From assembly GCF_017355955.1 (NCBI RefSeq), contig NZ_JAFFID010000001.1:496001-560000 (forward strand): 64,000 nt of DNA. Reading direction: 5' to 3'. Position numbers and translations under genes: made by a program. This DNA comes from Sabulibacter ruber (lineage in GTDB: Bacteria; Bacteroidota; Bacteroidia; Cytophagales; Hymenobacteraceae). The notes under the pieces are model-generated. The model searched no databases. It saw nothing but the letters and a program-made list of their open reading frames with translations, and was not told where the DNA came from. Positions 37,940 through 47,119 of the stretch are shown here, piece by piece (the first letter of the stretch is position 1; each line of letters begins with the position of its first letter).

Positions 37940-38671
37940 TTATTTTGGAAGATTTGGTATGTATTGATGAGGAAGACCTTGTTGTAGTTCATGTATTTGC
38001 TCATCTGTTAAAGTAAGCCACTCCCCCGGCAGCAACTCTCCTAACTCAATATTCACCATCCGCACCCGCACCAACCGCTCCACGGCATACCCTAGCTTAT
38101 AGCACATGCGCCGGATCTGCCGGTTGAGGCCCTGCGTGAGCACAATGGAAAACGTCTTTTCTCCTAGCGGCTGTACCTGGGCAGGCCGCGTCTTCTGGCC
38201 CATGATCACCACCCCGGAGGCCAGTTGCTCTAGCGCATCGGGGGTTAAGGGTTTGTCTACCGTCACCACGTATTCCTTTTCCTGGTGGCTTTCGGCGTGG
38301 CTGATGCGGTTGTAGAGTGCCCCGTCATCGGTGAGCAGCATGAGCCCTTCAGATTCCTTGTCCAGCCGCCCTACCGGGAACACCCGCACATTCAGGTTCA
38401 GGGCCTGGGCCAAGTTGTGCTCAATAGTGGGGTTGAGCGTAGATTCCACACCGCGGGGTTTGTAGTAGGCCAGGTACGTAAAGGTTTGAGGTTCTTTGAG
38501 CACCTGCCCGTCCAGTTGCACCTCGTCCTCGGGCCGAAGCGCCTGGTTCAGCTGGCCTTTCTGTCCGTTCACCAGCACCCGTCCCGCCGCAATGGCCTGC
38601 ACCGCTTCCTGGTTAGACATCCGGGCTTTCTGCACCACAAAATGCCGCAACGATGACGTAATTGCTTTCAT
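37940..38671 (-). CDS. rluF: Pseudouridine synthase, RluF/RsuA family
   Basis: A 243-residue RNA-modifying enzyme. The S4 RNA-binding domain (about 1-60) carries LRHFVVQKARMSNQEAVQAI and GRVLVNG. The catalytic domain has VGRLDKESEGLMLLT (Asp nucleophile) and LTQGLNRQIRRMCYKLGY. Together with the S4 domain and KPRGVEST these point to RluF, which modifies U2604 (and partner sites) of 23S rRNA and tRNA-Tyr in E. coli. ATG 38671 is chosen: the frame stays open to 39061, but that extension overlaps the neighbouring gene on the other strand and has no family similarity. Confidence 0.9.
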   Translation of the reverse strand: MKAITSSLRHFVVQKARMSNQEAVQAIAAGRVLVNGQKGQLNQALRPEDEVQLDGQVLKEPQTFTYLAYYKPRGVESTLNPTIEHNLAQALNLNVRVFPVGRLDKESEGLMLLTDDGALYNRISHAESHQEKEYVVTVDKPLTPDALEQLASGVVIMGQKTRPAQVQPLGEKTFSIVLTQGLNRQIRRMCYKLGYAVERLVRVRMVNIELGELLPGEWLTLTDEQIHELQQGLPHQYIPNLPK

Positions 38672-38774
38672 GCCGCAAATATCCTGAAAACAGGCCAAAA
38701 ACGGCGGAAGCCTCGCAGATTTCGTATTAAAGGTACCTGAAACCCAAATCTTCCACCTAGCTGATCTTCCACGT

Positions 38775-39596
38775 ATGGCAGCACTCTCTGTTTTCATCTC
38801 GCAGGTACTGGTGAGCCTGGTACTATTGGCAACCGGCCCGCTGGAAACCTCCCTGAAGGAACGCACTGCTTCACAGGCCCAGGCAGCGGCACCTGGACTG
38901 ACCACCCCGAAGGCCACGGAGCTGGAGGGAGCCTGGCAACTAATGCCTAGTTCCCGCACCGGGCAGCAGGCAACGCAGGTCATGCTCCTCGCCGATGGCT
39001 TTTTCACCGTGGCGCAGTTTGACAAGGCCGGGAAGAAATTCATGGGCACGTATGGCGGCACCTATCGGCTAAATAACGGGAAACTCACGGCCACCTATGA
39101 GTTCAACACCTTTGACAGCACCAAAGTAGGCTCCTCAATTACGGGCAGTTACACCCAAAAGAACGGGAACTGGCAAATTCAGGGAATAAACGGAGCGGGT
39201 GCCACGCCGCTGGCCTGGGAGAAAATGCCCGCCCAAAACACCAACTCTCCCCTGGACGGTGCCTGGCGCATCAGCCACCGCGAAGGGCAGGACGGCCAGA
39301 TGAACCCCATGGTGCCGGGCCCCAGGAAAACCATCAAAGTCCTGTCCTCGGATCGGTTCCAGTGGATTGCCTTCAACTCTGCAACCGGAGGCTTCTTTGG
39401 CACTGGCGGCGGCACCTACACCGCCCAGAACGGCAAATACACCGAGCACCTGGAGTTCTTCTCCCGCGACAACAACCGCGTAGGGATGGCTTTGTCCTTC
39501 AACTTCGCCATGAAAGACGGCAACTGGCACCACAGCGGCCTCAGCAGCACCGGCAACAATATCAACGAGATCTGGCAACGGCTGTCAAAGCAGTAG
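38775..39596 (+). CDS. Secreted protein with duplicated lipocalin-like (DUF4488-type) domain
   Basis: A 273-residue exported protein with a hydrophobic N-terminus (about 5-22). Two copies of an about 110-residue beta-rich domain follow (about 50-155 and 162-273). Each has an LEGAW/LDGAW opening, then an F-x-GT-GGTY-NGK-T core (KFMGTYGGTYRLNNGKLTATYEF; FFGTGGGTYTAQNGKYTEHLEF) and a NW closing motif. The pattern is that of the small Bacteroidota domain often called DUF4488. The function is unknown. It is divergent from rluF, with 103 bases between start codons. Confidence 0.72.
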   Translation: MAALSVFISQVLVSLVLLATGPLETSLKERTASQAQAAAPGLTTPKATELEGAWQLMPSSRTGQQATQVMLLADGFFTVAQFDKAGKKFMGTYGGTYRLNNGKLTATYEFNTFDSTKVGSSITGSYTQKNGNWQIQGINGAGATPLAWEKMPAQNTNSPLDGAWRISHREGQDGQMNPMVPGPRKTIKVLSSDRFQWIAFNSATGGFFGTGGGTYTAQNGKYTEHLEFFSRDNNRVGMALSFNFAMKDGNWHHSGLSSTGNNINEIWQRLSKQ

Positions 39597-39887
39597 TCTT
39601 GCGTTGAAGGCGGCTCAGGTGCATGGTGTCATTTCAGAGTAGCAACTAAGAAGTGGTGCTGCTTCTAGGAAAAGGCCGTTTGATTGCACCCTTTTGCCTG
39701 CTACAAACCGTGGGTTATGCAGAATGTCTCAAGTTTGCCTAGAGCCCTACTACTTAGGACCTTAATCGGGAGATTTTAAGGTGTGACTTGAAGTGTTTTG
39801 CGGCCATTTTATAAAAATAGGCTCCAAACGAACAAGAACAGCTATGCTCCTTGCACGCTTTTTCAAACCATTTAATACGGGAAAGTA

Positions 39888-40045
39888 GATGGTCCCCCTT
39901 TGAAGGGGGTAGGGGGATGAAAAGCAGTTTCAAACATCAGACGGTTTTAATATTTAATAATGGATACTTACTTCTAATTCGCGTAGGATGAAGGCCACTT
40001 CTGCACGAGTAATCATCCCCCTACCCCCTTCAAAGGGGGACCATC
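39888..40045. mobile_element. 158-bp MITE-like element with perfect 33-bp terminal inverted repeats
   Basis: 39888-39920 and 40013-40045 are exact inverse copies (33 of 33 bases), beginning GATGGTCCCCCTTTGAAGGG. The 92-base interior is AT-rich and non-coding. No target duplication is obvious at the edges. Related single arms occur at 35439-35466 and 49928-49956. Confidence 0.85.
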
Positions 40046-40199
40046 AAATACCGTGGCAAAGAATGGTTTGTAAGGTATTAGGTGGATAGGTAGCAATAGG
40101 ACTATGCAGGACCATTAGAAGGTTGAAGGGCCTTCTTCCTCTTACAGGCAAACCATTCTCTCTTTGCTGGGTTTATAAGACGCACCTGATTTCTCTCCC

Positions 40200-40958
40200 A
40201 TGAAAAGAAACGCCTTCCTTACGTCTTCCCTCGTTCTCTCCCTGCTTTGGGGCACGTTGCTTCTTTTTGCCGGGGCTTGTGATTCGCAGCCGGTGAAAAG
40301 CCAGCAGGCGACAACATCCATTTACGCCACCAAAACCCCGCACCCCGATGGCACCGGTAAGGTGTACCTGGGCCGGGAGATTGCGCATGTGATGTCGGCG
40401 GCGGGCGGCAGGTGGCTGGAGCGAGACACCCGCCAGGAAGAAGAGAATGTGAACCTGGCCATCCAGAAACTGAACCTGCAGCCTAATAGCGTAGTCGCCG
40501 ATGTGGGCGCGGGTACCGGGTACTACACCTTCCGCCTTGCCCCTTTGGTGCCGCAAGGGAAAGTGTACGCCGTAGAGGTGCAGGACGCCTTTGTCTCAGC
40601 GCTGGAAGCCCGCAAAAAGGAACTGGGCCTAGCCAATGTGACCGTGGTGAAAGGCAGCGCCCTATCGCCTAACCTGCCGGAGAATTCCCTGGACCTGGCT
40701 ATCATGGTGGATGTGTACCATGAACAGGCGTACCCGCGCGAGATGCTGCAGGCGCTGCACCGGGCCCTGAAACCCACCGGTAAGCTCCTGCTGCTGGAGT
40801 ACCGCGCCGAGGACACCACCGTGCCCATCAAAGAACTGCACAAAATGAGCGTGGCTCAGGCCAACAAAGAACTTGCTGCCAATGGGTTCACCCTGTACAG
40901 GCAGGAGAATTTTCTACCCATTCAGCACTTTCTGCTGTATGAGAAACGCCAGAAATAA
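40200..40958 (+). CDS. Lipoprotein with class I SAM-dependent methyltransferase domain
   Basis: A 252-residue protein. The hydrophobic signal ends in FAGAC (lipobox Cys about 27), predicting export and lipidation. The rest is a class I methyltransferase: SAM-binding VADVGAGTGYYTFRLA (motif I), the acidic end of strand 2 in VYAVEVQ, and MVDVYHEQAYPREML with GKLLLLEYRAED (motifs II-III). A methyltransferase outside the cytoplasm has no obvious SAM supply. A mis-called signal is unlikely because the lipobox is clean. The substrate is unknown. Confidence 0.8.
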   Translation: MKRNAFLTSSLVLSLLWGTLLLFAGACDSQPVKSQQATTSIYATKTPHPDGTGKVYLGREIAHVMSAAGGRWLERDTRQEEENVNLAIQKLNLQPNSVVADVGAGTGYYTFRLAPLVPQGKVYAVEVQDAFVSALEARKKELGLANVTVVKGSALSPNLPENSLDLAIMVDVYHEQAYPREMLQALHRALKPTGKLLLLEYRAEDTTVPIKELHKMSVAQANKELAANGFTLYRQENFLPIQHFLLYEKRQK

Positions 40959-41033
40959 GCCCTAGGAAAGGTTTGTCTCAACTTTCCCATTCGAGTATCT
41001 CAAAGTCACATCTTCTCTCAGGCTTGTTTTGGG

Positions 41034-41065
41034 TCTGTTTTCCTGAAATCAGGACAGAAACAGAA
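41034..41065 (+). terminator. Hairpin after the methyltransferase gene
   Basis: TCCTGA-AA-TCAGGA (41041-41054), extended by CTGTTT/AGAAACAG, in the intergenic hairpin series. It lies about 80 bases after the stop codon, with no strong U-tract, so terminator function is tentative. Confidence 0.5.
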
Positions 41066-41267
41066 TAGGAAGCATGAAAGGACCTACCTGATCTGGGTAG
41101 AGGCCAAAGCCAAGATGTTGCTCTGATGAACTACGAGATGTTGCTCTGCTGAATTTATATATGGCGCTTATCCCCTGATCCAAGCGTATATAGATAAAAT
41201 AAAATTTCGATAACTTAGACGCAGTACCTTTCAGAACCAGATGAATTGAACCTATACTCCTACCCAC

Positions 41268-43250
41268 ATGACTGCCAGAACCGGTAAACCCAGAAAAGCC
41301 ACGCCGTGGCTCCCGCTTGCTTACCTTTTGTTTCTGTTTTTCCTCTCCTTTAGGGGAAACGCCCAGGAAACGCCTTTTAAGAAGGGCATCAACCTGACCA
41401 ACTGGTTCCAGGCCAACAGCGCCAAGGAAATCCAGTTCAGCCGGTACACCAAACAGGACTTTGAGCAGATCAAGAGCCTGGGCGTGGATGTGATCAGGTT
41501 GCCCATTAATCTGCACGCCATGACCAAAGGTGCGCCGGACTACACCATTGAGCCGCTCTTTTTCACTTTCCTGGACGAGGCCGTGACCTGGGCCGAGGAC
41601 CTGAACCTGCACCTCATCCTGGACAACCACTCCTTTGATCCGATCGCCAATACCCAGCCCAGTGTAGAAGGCATCCTGGAGAAAGTCTGGCCCCAGATGG
41701 CGCAGCATTACAAAGACCGTTCGGAGCGCATTTATTACGAGATCCTGAACGAGCCGCACGGCATCTCAGATGCCCAGTGGAACGCCATCCAGGGCCGCAT
41801 TATCCAGGCCATCCGTCGGCACGACACCAAACACACGCTCATTGTGGGGGCCACCAACTTCAACAGCTACCACAACCTGGCGCAGATGCCGGTGTACCCA
41901 GACAACAAGCTCATCTACACCTTCCACTTCTACGATCCGTTCCTGTTCACCCACCAGGGCGCTACCTGGGTAGAACCCTCGCTGCTGCCGCTGGCCAACA
42001 TGCCGTTCCCGTACCGCGCCCAGGACATGCCTGGCCTACCCAGCAGTCTGCGCGGCACCTGGATGGAAAACGCTTACAACAACTATGCGCAGGAAGGCAC
42101 CGTGGCCAAGGTGAAACAGCTCATTGACATTGCCGCCCAGTTCCAGCAAAGCCGTAAGGTTCCCGTGTTCTGCGGCGAGTTTGGTGTGCTCATGGATTAC
42201 AGCCGCAACGCTGACCGTGTGTTCTGGTACAACGAGGTGCGCCGCTACCTGGAAGAGAAGAAAATTGGCTGGACCAGCTGGGACTACCATTACGGTTTCG
42301 GGTTGTTCAAGTCCGGTGGTTCCGATCTGTTTAACCACGACCTGAACGTGCCGCTGTTGGAGGCCCTGGGCTTCACCGTGCCTCCCCAAACGCCTTACGT
42401 AAAGCAACCCGATAACACTGGTTTCGCTGTTTACACCGATTATATTGGAAAGAACATCCAAAACGCCAGCTACGGCACCGGTACCCTGGATTTTTATTTC
42501 GATCAGAAACCCAACAACGGCCGCTACAGTTTGGCCTGGACCGGTGCCGAGCAGTACGGCAGCATCGGCTTTGATTTCAAGCCCGACAAGGACCTTTCCA
42601 GACTGAAGCAGGAAAACTACGCCGTGGATTTCCTGTTCCGGGGCACCGCACCCGCCATCAGCTTTGACATCCGCTTCCTGGACACCAAAACCGCTGATCC
42701 CAACGACCATCCCTGGCGCGCTGCCGTGACCGTGACGCCCGAGCTGGTACCTTTTGATGGCCGCTGGCACCACGTACGCCTGCCCCTGAGTTCTTTCACC
42801 GAACGCGGCTCCTGGGACAACGGTTGGTTCAACCCTGATGGCAAGTTTGACTGGACCAGCATTGACCGCCTGGAAATCACCACCGAGTACGGCAACTTAG
42901 GCCAGACCAAACTATGGTTCGATAACCTCATGATCTCCAACCAGGACACCGCTAAAATCTATGACACGTCCGTTTTTACCAGCGCTGTGACTGGGGTGAA
43001 ACCCTCGCTGGGCAAATCAGAGGTAAAGGTCTACCCCAACCCGGCCGCCGGTTCCCTCTACCTGGAAACAACCCTGCCCGGCACCTTAAAGGTGGAGTTG
43101 AGCAACAGCTTGGGCACCGTGGTGTACCGTGGCACCTTCGCGCAGAAACTGAAACTTTCAACGGCTTCTTTCTCACCGGGTGCCTACATGCTCAAGGTCA
43201 TTCAGCCCAACGGCCAATCCATCACCCGCAAGATCATGCTCCAGCGGTGA
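41268..43250 (+). CDS. GH5-family endoglucanase-like enzyme with T9SS sorting domain
   Basis: A 660-residue secreted enzyme: signal peptide (about 1-32, ending NAQ); GH5 catalytic domain (about 35-375) with acid/base Glu162 (ILNEPHG) and nucleophile Glu304 (FCGEFGVLMD); a beta-sandwich carbohydrate-binding-like domain (about 385-570) with WHHVRLPLSSF and IDRLEITTEY; and a C-terminal type IX secretion sorting domain (about 585-660: KVYPNPAAGSLYLE, PGAYMLKV, RKIML). It should be secreted through T9SS and act on beta-glucan or mannan. It is a stand-alone gene, followed by a strong terminator. Confidence 0.92.
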   Translation: MTARTGKPRKATPWLPLAYLLFLFFLSFRGNAQETPFKKGINLTNWFQANSAKEIQFSRYTKQDFEQIKSLGVDVIRLPINLHAMTKGAPDYTIEPLFFTFLDEAVTWAEDLNLHLILDNHSFDPIANTQPSVEGILEKVWPQMAQHYKDRSERIYYEILNEPHGISDAQWNAIQGRIIQAIRRHDTKHTLIVGATNFNSYHNLAQMPVYPDNKLIYTFHFYDPFLFTHQGATWVEPSLLPLANMPFPYRAQDMPGLPSSLRGTWMENAYNNYAQEGTVAKVKQLIDIAAQFQQSRKVPVFCGEFGVLMDYSRNADRVFWYNEVRRYLEEKKIGWTSWDYHYGFGLFKSGGSDLFNHDLNVPLLEALGFTVPPQTPYVKQPDNTGFAVYTDYIGKNIQNASYGTGTLDFYFDQKPNNGRYSLAWTGAEQYGSIGFDFKPDKDLSRLKQENYAVDFLFRGTAPAISFDIRFLDTKTADPNDHPWRAAVTVTPELVPFDGRWHHVRLPLSSFTERGSWDNGWFNPDGKFDWTSIDRLEITTEYGNLGQTKLWFDNLMISNQDTAKIYDTSVFTSAVTGVKPSLGKSEVKVYPNPAAGSLYLETTLPGTLKVELSNSLGTVVYRGTFAQKLKLSTASFSPGAYMLKVIQPNGQSITRKIMLQR

Positions 43251-43366
43251 CGGCTTTAAGAAATAAACTATATGATTTAAGGTTCATTTTTCAATTTGAG
43301 CATAGAAACAAAAAGACGTTCATGAGGCGTTGATGGTCTTTTCGCTAGCTAATTCCAGTTAAACCT

Positions 43367-43412
43367 AAACAGCAAGGGTCTCCTGAGTTAGTTCAGGAGA
43401 CCCTTGCTGTTT
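43367..43412 (+). terminator. Terminator of the GH5 gene
   Basis: Perfect 20-bp stem (43367-43386 against 43393-43412), core GGGTCTCCTGA, six-base loop, T-run at the end of the 3' arm. It lies about 115 bases after the stop codon. Confidence 0.92.
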
Positions 43413-43530
43413 TACTTCTACTTTTCCTAAAACAATCAAAAAGGGTATGCGGTTTTAAAAGCCAAAGCGAGGTACCTGATTACACCTTTCCAAAGGACAC
43501 TTGAACCTTTCCTTTTACTTTCTTTCCCCT

Positions 43531-43832
43531 CGCTCGCCTCTGGCGAGTGTGAGTTACTAGGGGGCGTCCCGCCGCCATGAGGTTATTCTTACTTTAAAGA
43601 ACACCACATCATCAATCCAACTTTTTGAAAGCGCTCTTCCGCTTTTCGATCCCCCTATGGCGCGGAAGTTACTTCCGTGCCTAGCCTAGAGAGTCACGGA
43701 AGTAACTTCCGCGCCATAGCAATCAATGCCATCTCAACAATAATAATGCAGCCAATCAAAACTCAAAGCCTCCTGATATGCAACTCGGCCAGAGGCCTCC
43801 CCATAACGCACACTCGCCGGAGGCGAGCGAGG
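43531..43832. repeat. Composite repeat island: inverted REP pair enclosing a 25-bp inverted repeat
   Basis: CTCGCC-TCT-GGCGAG (43533-43547) at the left and CTCGCC-GGA-GGCGAG (43813-43827) at the right are in inverted context, with extra hairpins GGCG/CGCC near 43562 and GGCC-AGA-GGCC at 43787-43797. Between them, 43655-43679 and 43695-43719 are perfect 25-bp inverse copies around a 15-base spacer. It is the same composition as the 32540-32863 island. Confidence 0.88.
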
Positions 43833-43879
43833 GATGGTTAGAAGCATGTACTGCCAGCCTTTTGAACCCTTGTAAAACA

Positions 43880-43915
43880 AAAAAGGCCGTCCTGAACTTC
43901 TTCAGAGCGGCCTTT
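43880..43915 (-). terminator. Terminator of the subtilase gene
   Basis: AAAGGCCG (43882-43889) pairs with CGGCCTTT (43908-43915), with an inner CTGAA/TTCAG helix. On the minus strand it is followed by a long U-run (A-rich 43873-43884 on plus). It lies about 20 bases past the subtilase stop. Confidence 0.9.
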
Positions 43916-43934
43916 CCATTTGTGGGCTGATTTT

Positions 43935-45341
43935 CTAAAATTTACTCATATTCAGGCGTCCGCCGGTCACGCACTTACCGGTTAAAGAAGAAGTTGGGGT
44001 AGCGCTGCTCAGGATGGCGTTCTTGATGGCGGCGGCTGTAGCACCCGGGTGCGAGGCCGCATACAAAGCTGCCGCACCGGTGACGTGCGGGGTGGCCATG
44101 GAGGTACCGTTGTACGCCGAGTAGGTGTTATAGGCCGTGGTAGACCAGATGCTGGAGCCAGGTGCTCCAATGTCCACGGTTTTGGCGCCGTAGTTAGAAA
44201 AGGAAGAGCGGGCTCCGGTGGAAGTGATAGCCGCCACCGCAATCACGTTGCTGTTGGTGTAGTTTGAGGGGTAGTTGGCCACTACATCGTTGTTGTCGCC
44301 CACGCCGTCTGAACCTCCGTTGCCGGCGGCGGCTATAAACAGGATGTTCTTGGCATTGGCCCGGTTGATGGCATCGTACAGGGCTTGGGAGTAGCCGCCC
44401 CCACCCCAGGAGTTGTTGCTGGCTACAATGTTGATGCCGTGGCGGTTTTTCAGATCGGTGAGGTAGTCAAGGGCTTTGATGGCGCTGGCGGTGTTGCCTC
44501 CGGTGGGGCTCATGAACTTGCAGACGATCATCTTCACGTTCCAGTTCACGCCTACCACGCCGGATTTGTTGTTTTTGGCGCCTATGGTCCCGGCCACGTG
44601 GGTGCCGTGGTTGTCCTGGCTGCCGGTGGTGGTGCCATCATACACGGTATTGTTGTTCCCGCTGAAATCCCAGCCGTTCACGTCGTCAATGTAGCCGTTG
44701 CCGTCGTTGTCCCGGCCGTCTACGGGGTCATAAGGATTGGTCCATACCTGGCCCTGTAGGTCTGGGTGGGTGTGTTGTACGCCTTCGTCAATGATGCCCA
44801 CGTACACCGAGGTTGATCCCACATGATTAGCGACCCAGGCTTCGGCGGCCTGACTACCGTAGATGTTCTTGGGGGTGGTAAGATCTCCGTTCAAACCCCA
44901 GAGATACCCATTGGTGTAGTAGGGCTCAGCAGTAGTGACCTGGTGGGTGTACACGTAGTTAGGCTCAATGTACTCAATCAATGAATCACCTTTTACTTTG
45001 CTCAGGGCCTCCAGGGCGGCCAGGGGCGTGTGCACCAGTACAAGGCCTTCTTTGTCGCCCAGGCGCTCCATGGTTTTGGTCAGGATCTTCTCCTTCACTT
45101 TTCCGCCAATGCGGGATAGCACGGCAGCTTTGGCATTATCGGCGGTACCGGCTTTGAACTTCACCAGCACTTCATTGGGCATTACCTTCTGGCCTTCCTC
45201 TGATTTGGCCTCGGTTTGCCGGGTTGCTGAAAGTTCCTGGTTTTCCAGTAACTGATCTGTATTGCAGGACGATAAAAACGTCACGGATGCTAGCAGGGAC
45301 ACAGCGGCAAACCTTCCTAGAGCTAGGGGCTTTCTCTTCAT
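43935..45341 (-). CDS. S8-family serine protease (subtilisin-like) lipoprotein
   Basis: A 468-residue exported protease. The lipobox LSSC gives Cys26. A fervidolysin-like pro-domain covers about 55-130 (MPNEVLVKFKAGTADNAKAA to SLIEYIEPNYVY). The peptidase domain has the catalytic triad Asp185 (GIIDEGVQHTHPDL), His245 (DNHGTHVAGTIGA) and Ser414 (NGTSMATPHVTGA), with oxyanion Asn310 (ASNNSWGGG). The Asp/Gly-rich DGRDNDGNGYIDD segment (208-220) looks like a calcium-binding loop. The chain ends right after the domain, with no sorting tag. Expected to degrade protein at the cell surface or in the periplasm. Confidence 0.94.
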   Translation of the reverse strand: MKRKPLALGRFAAVSLLASVTFLSSCNTDQLLENQELSATRQTEAKSEEGQKVMPNEVLVKFKAGTADNAKAAVLSRIGGKVKEKILTKTMERLGDKEGLVLVHTPLAALEALSKVKGDSLIEYIEPNYVYTHQVTTAEPYYTNGYLWGLNGDLTTPKNIYGSQAAEAWVANHVGSTSVYVGIIDEGVQHTHPDLQGQVWTNPYDPVDGRDNDGNGYIDDVNGWDFSGNNNTVYDGTTTGSQDNHGTHVAGTIGAKNNKSGVVGVNWNVKMIVCKFMSPTGGNTASAIKALDYLTDLKNRHGINIVASNNSWGGGGYSQALYDAINRANAKNILFIAAAGNGGSDGVGDNNDVVANYPSNYTNSNVIAVAAITSTGARSSFSNYGAKTVDIGAPGSSIWSTTAYNTYSAYNGTSMATPHVTGAAALYAASHPGATAAAIKNAILSSATPTSSLTGKCVTGGRLNMSKF

Positions 45342-45943
45342 CTGTAAGAACTATAATAAGGGTTTAGCAGGAATTGTTATGTAGCTTATCTTTTAAAGTT
45401 ATTCAACCAGGATTGATTTTCTACAATTATCAGCCGTAAACCCCTAAAGTTCTTGAAAGAGAAAAAATGAAAGTTACAGGAATACAAACCCTGATTTATA
45501 AATAGTTACACAAAAACCTAAACCCCTCTCACCAATCTCCTTACATATAAATTCTATATATTTAATTCAATCACCATCCTAACACACATAAAATAACAAA
45601 GTAGAATTTTTACAATTCAGTCCAGTATTGATTTAGTAATTAAACGAAAGTCATTCTAAACACCTTGTTTCTTGATTTTACTTCTATTAAGTATAAAATT
45701 CCTAATCTGATTTCAATCTTACACCAAAGATCCATGCACCCATTCCCTGTATTCTAATCAGATGGGATACACTGTAATCTGCTGATTATTGAGGTGCCTG
45801 TCAATACCAGTTCTGTCCTGCCAAGAATGAGAATGGGGCAATTCCCTCTGGCTTTCAGAACTATTTAAGAAAACATCGGTACTGCTGTAGTAGGCAGGTA
45901 GCGTCGAGGGGCTTGAAGTATTCACTGTTTAACGTTTACACTC
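45342..45943. other. 600-base AT-rich divergent region, nothing recognised
   Basis: Lies between the divergent subtilase and SDR genes. Very AT-rich from 45420 to 45730. No repeat-family copy, hairpin or RNA gene was recognised. It should contain both promoters. Confidence 0.5.
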
Positions 45944-47062
45944 ATGAGTACATTATTACAGGAGAGAGCAAGAAGTATCACCCGCATATTTGAAGGTATA
46001 GAGGGCAGGACAGTTCAACTTAGCCAACTCAAGCACCGATCTTACTATCTGTTCCAATCCATTCAATTTCTTTTGGCAGCCCTGATCATCTGTTCCCTGG
46101 CAAGTTGCTCTACTTCTAAGTTGGGGTCGGCTGGTCAGCGGAAAGTAGCCGGAAAAACTTTCGTGATTGTAGGAGCTTCCAGCGGGTTTGGTAGAGGGGT
46201 GGCGGAACAACTGGGGGCCTATAAAGCCAATGTAGTGCTGGCTGCCCGCCGGGGCGATGCTCTGGAGGAAGTAGCCACCAAGGTACGCGCCGCTGGTGGT
46301 ACCGCTTTAGTGGTACCCATGGATATCAGCAAGCCCGAGGACGTGCAGCGCTTGTTGCAATTGTCGGTGCAGCAATTTGGTAAGATTGACGTCTGGATCA
46401 ACATGGCGGGAGTTGGCGCCATCGGGCGGTTCTGGGAGATTCCCCTGGAAGACCAGGCCCGTATTGTAGACATCAACCTGAAGGGAATCATTTACGGTAG
46501 CCATGCCGCCATCCGGCAGTTCCAGTTGCAGGGCTACGGAACGCTCATCAACATGGGCTCTATTGAAAGCGAGAATCCGCTGGCCTACCATGCCTCTTAC
46601 GCCTCCACCAAAGCGGGCGTGCGGCACCTGAGCCAGGCCATCAACCAGGAACTGAGGCTCAACGGAAACAAAAACATAAAAGTAGTGACCGTGGAGCCCT
46701 GGGCGGTGGATACTCCTTTCTGGCGCCACGCGGCCAATTACAGCGGCGGCACTCCCCGCATGGCGGCCATGGACCCGCCCAGCAAAGTGGTGAACGCTAC
46801 CATCAGAGCTTCCATCAGGCCCAGAAAAGAACTGGCGGTGGGTTGGAAAGCGAAAGGAGCCAAGTTCTCCCATAAGATCTTCCCGCATTTCACGGAGCGA
46901 ATCTCGGCTAACATTGCCCACCGTTACCAGATCAAAACCGCCCCTCCGGCTCCGCCTACCTCAGGCTCGGCCTTTGAGCCCATGGCCAGTGGCCGGGGCG
47001 TGGATGACGGAGTGCGCCAGCGGATGAAGGCCGAAAAGAAGATGCGCAAGCAGAAGAAATAA
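45944..47062 (+). CDS. SDR-family oxidoreductase with N-terminal membrane/lipoprotein anchor
   Basis: A 372-residue short-chain dehydrogenase. The Rossmann motif is GASSGFGRG (TGxxxGxG class), then NMAGVGAIG, the Ser in NMGSIES and the YASTK catalytic Tyr/Lys pair. It is preceded by about 70 extra residues with one hydrophobic segment, SIQFLLAALIICSLASCS, which contains a lipobox-like LASC. The C-terminus is Lys-rich (KAEKKMRKQKK). The anchor is odd for an NAD(P)H enzyme. Either the protein is tethered with its domain in the cytoplasm, or a downstream start is used. The substrate is unknown. Confidence 0.85.
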   Translation: MSTLLQERARSITRIFEGIEGRTVQLSQLKHRSYYLFQSIQFLLAALIICSLASCSTSKLGSAGQRKVAGKTFVIVGASSGFGRGVAEQLGAYKANVVLAARRGDALEEVATKVRAAGGTALVVPMDISKPEDVQRLLQLSVQQFGKIDVWINMAGVGAIGRFWEIPLEDQARIVDINLKGIIYGSHAAIRQFQLQGYGTLINMGSIESENPLAYHASYASTKAGVRHLSQAINQELRLNGNKNIKVVTVEPWAVDTPFWRHAANYSGGTPRMAAMDPPSKVVNATIRASIRPRKELAVGWKAKGAKFSHKIFPHFTERISANIAHRYQIKTAPPAPPTSGSAFEPMASGRGVDDGVRQRMKAEKKMRKQKK

Positions 47063-47119
47063 GCCTACCCAGTAGAGAATCAAAGGAGTGCCTGGCAGAT
47101 ACAGGAGAAAGGAGTACTT

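Noticed and set aside
38672..39061. N-terminal extension of the RluF-like frame (130 codons upstream of 38671)
   Set aside because: It is antisense to the start of the secreted duplicated-domain gene and has no S4 or pseudouridine synthase similarity. The family start fits ATG 38671.
33486..43250. Polysaccharide utilization locus including GH43 and GH5 genes
   Set aside because: No SusC/SusD pair or hybrid regulator, and unrelated housekeeping genes lie between them, so they are treated as stand-alone glycosidases.
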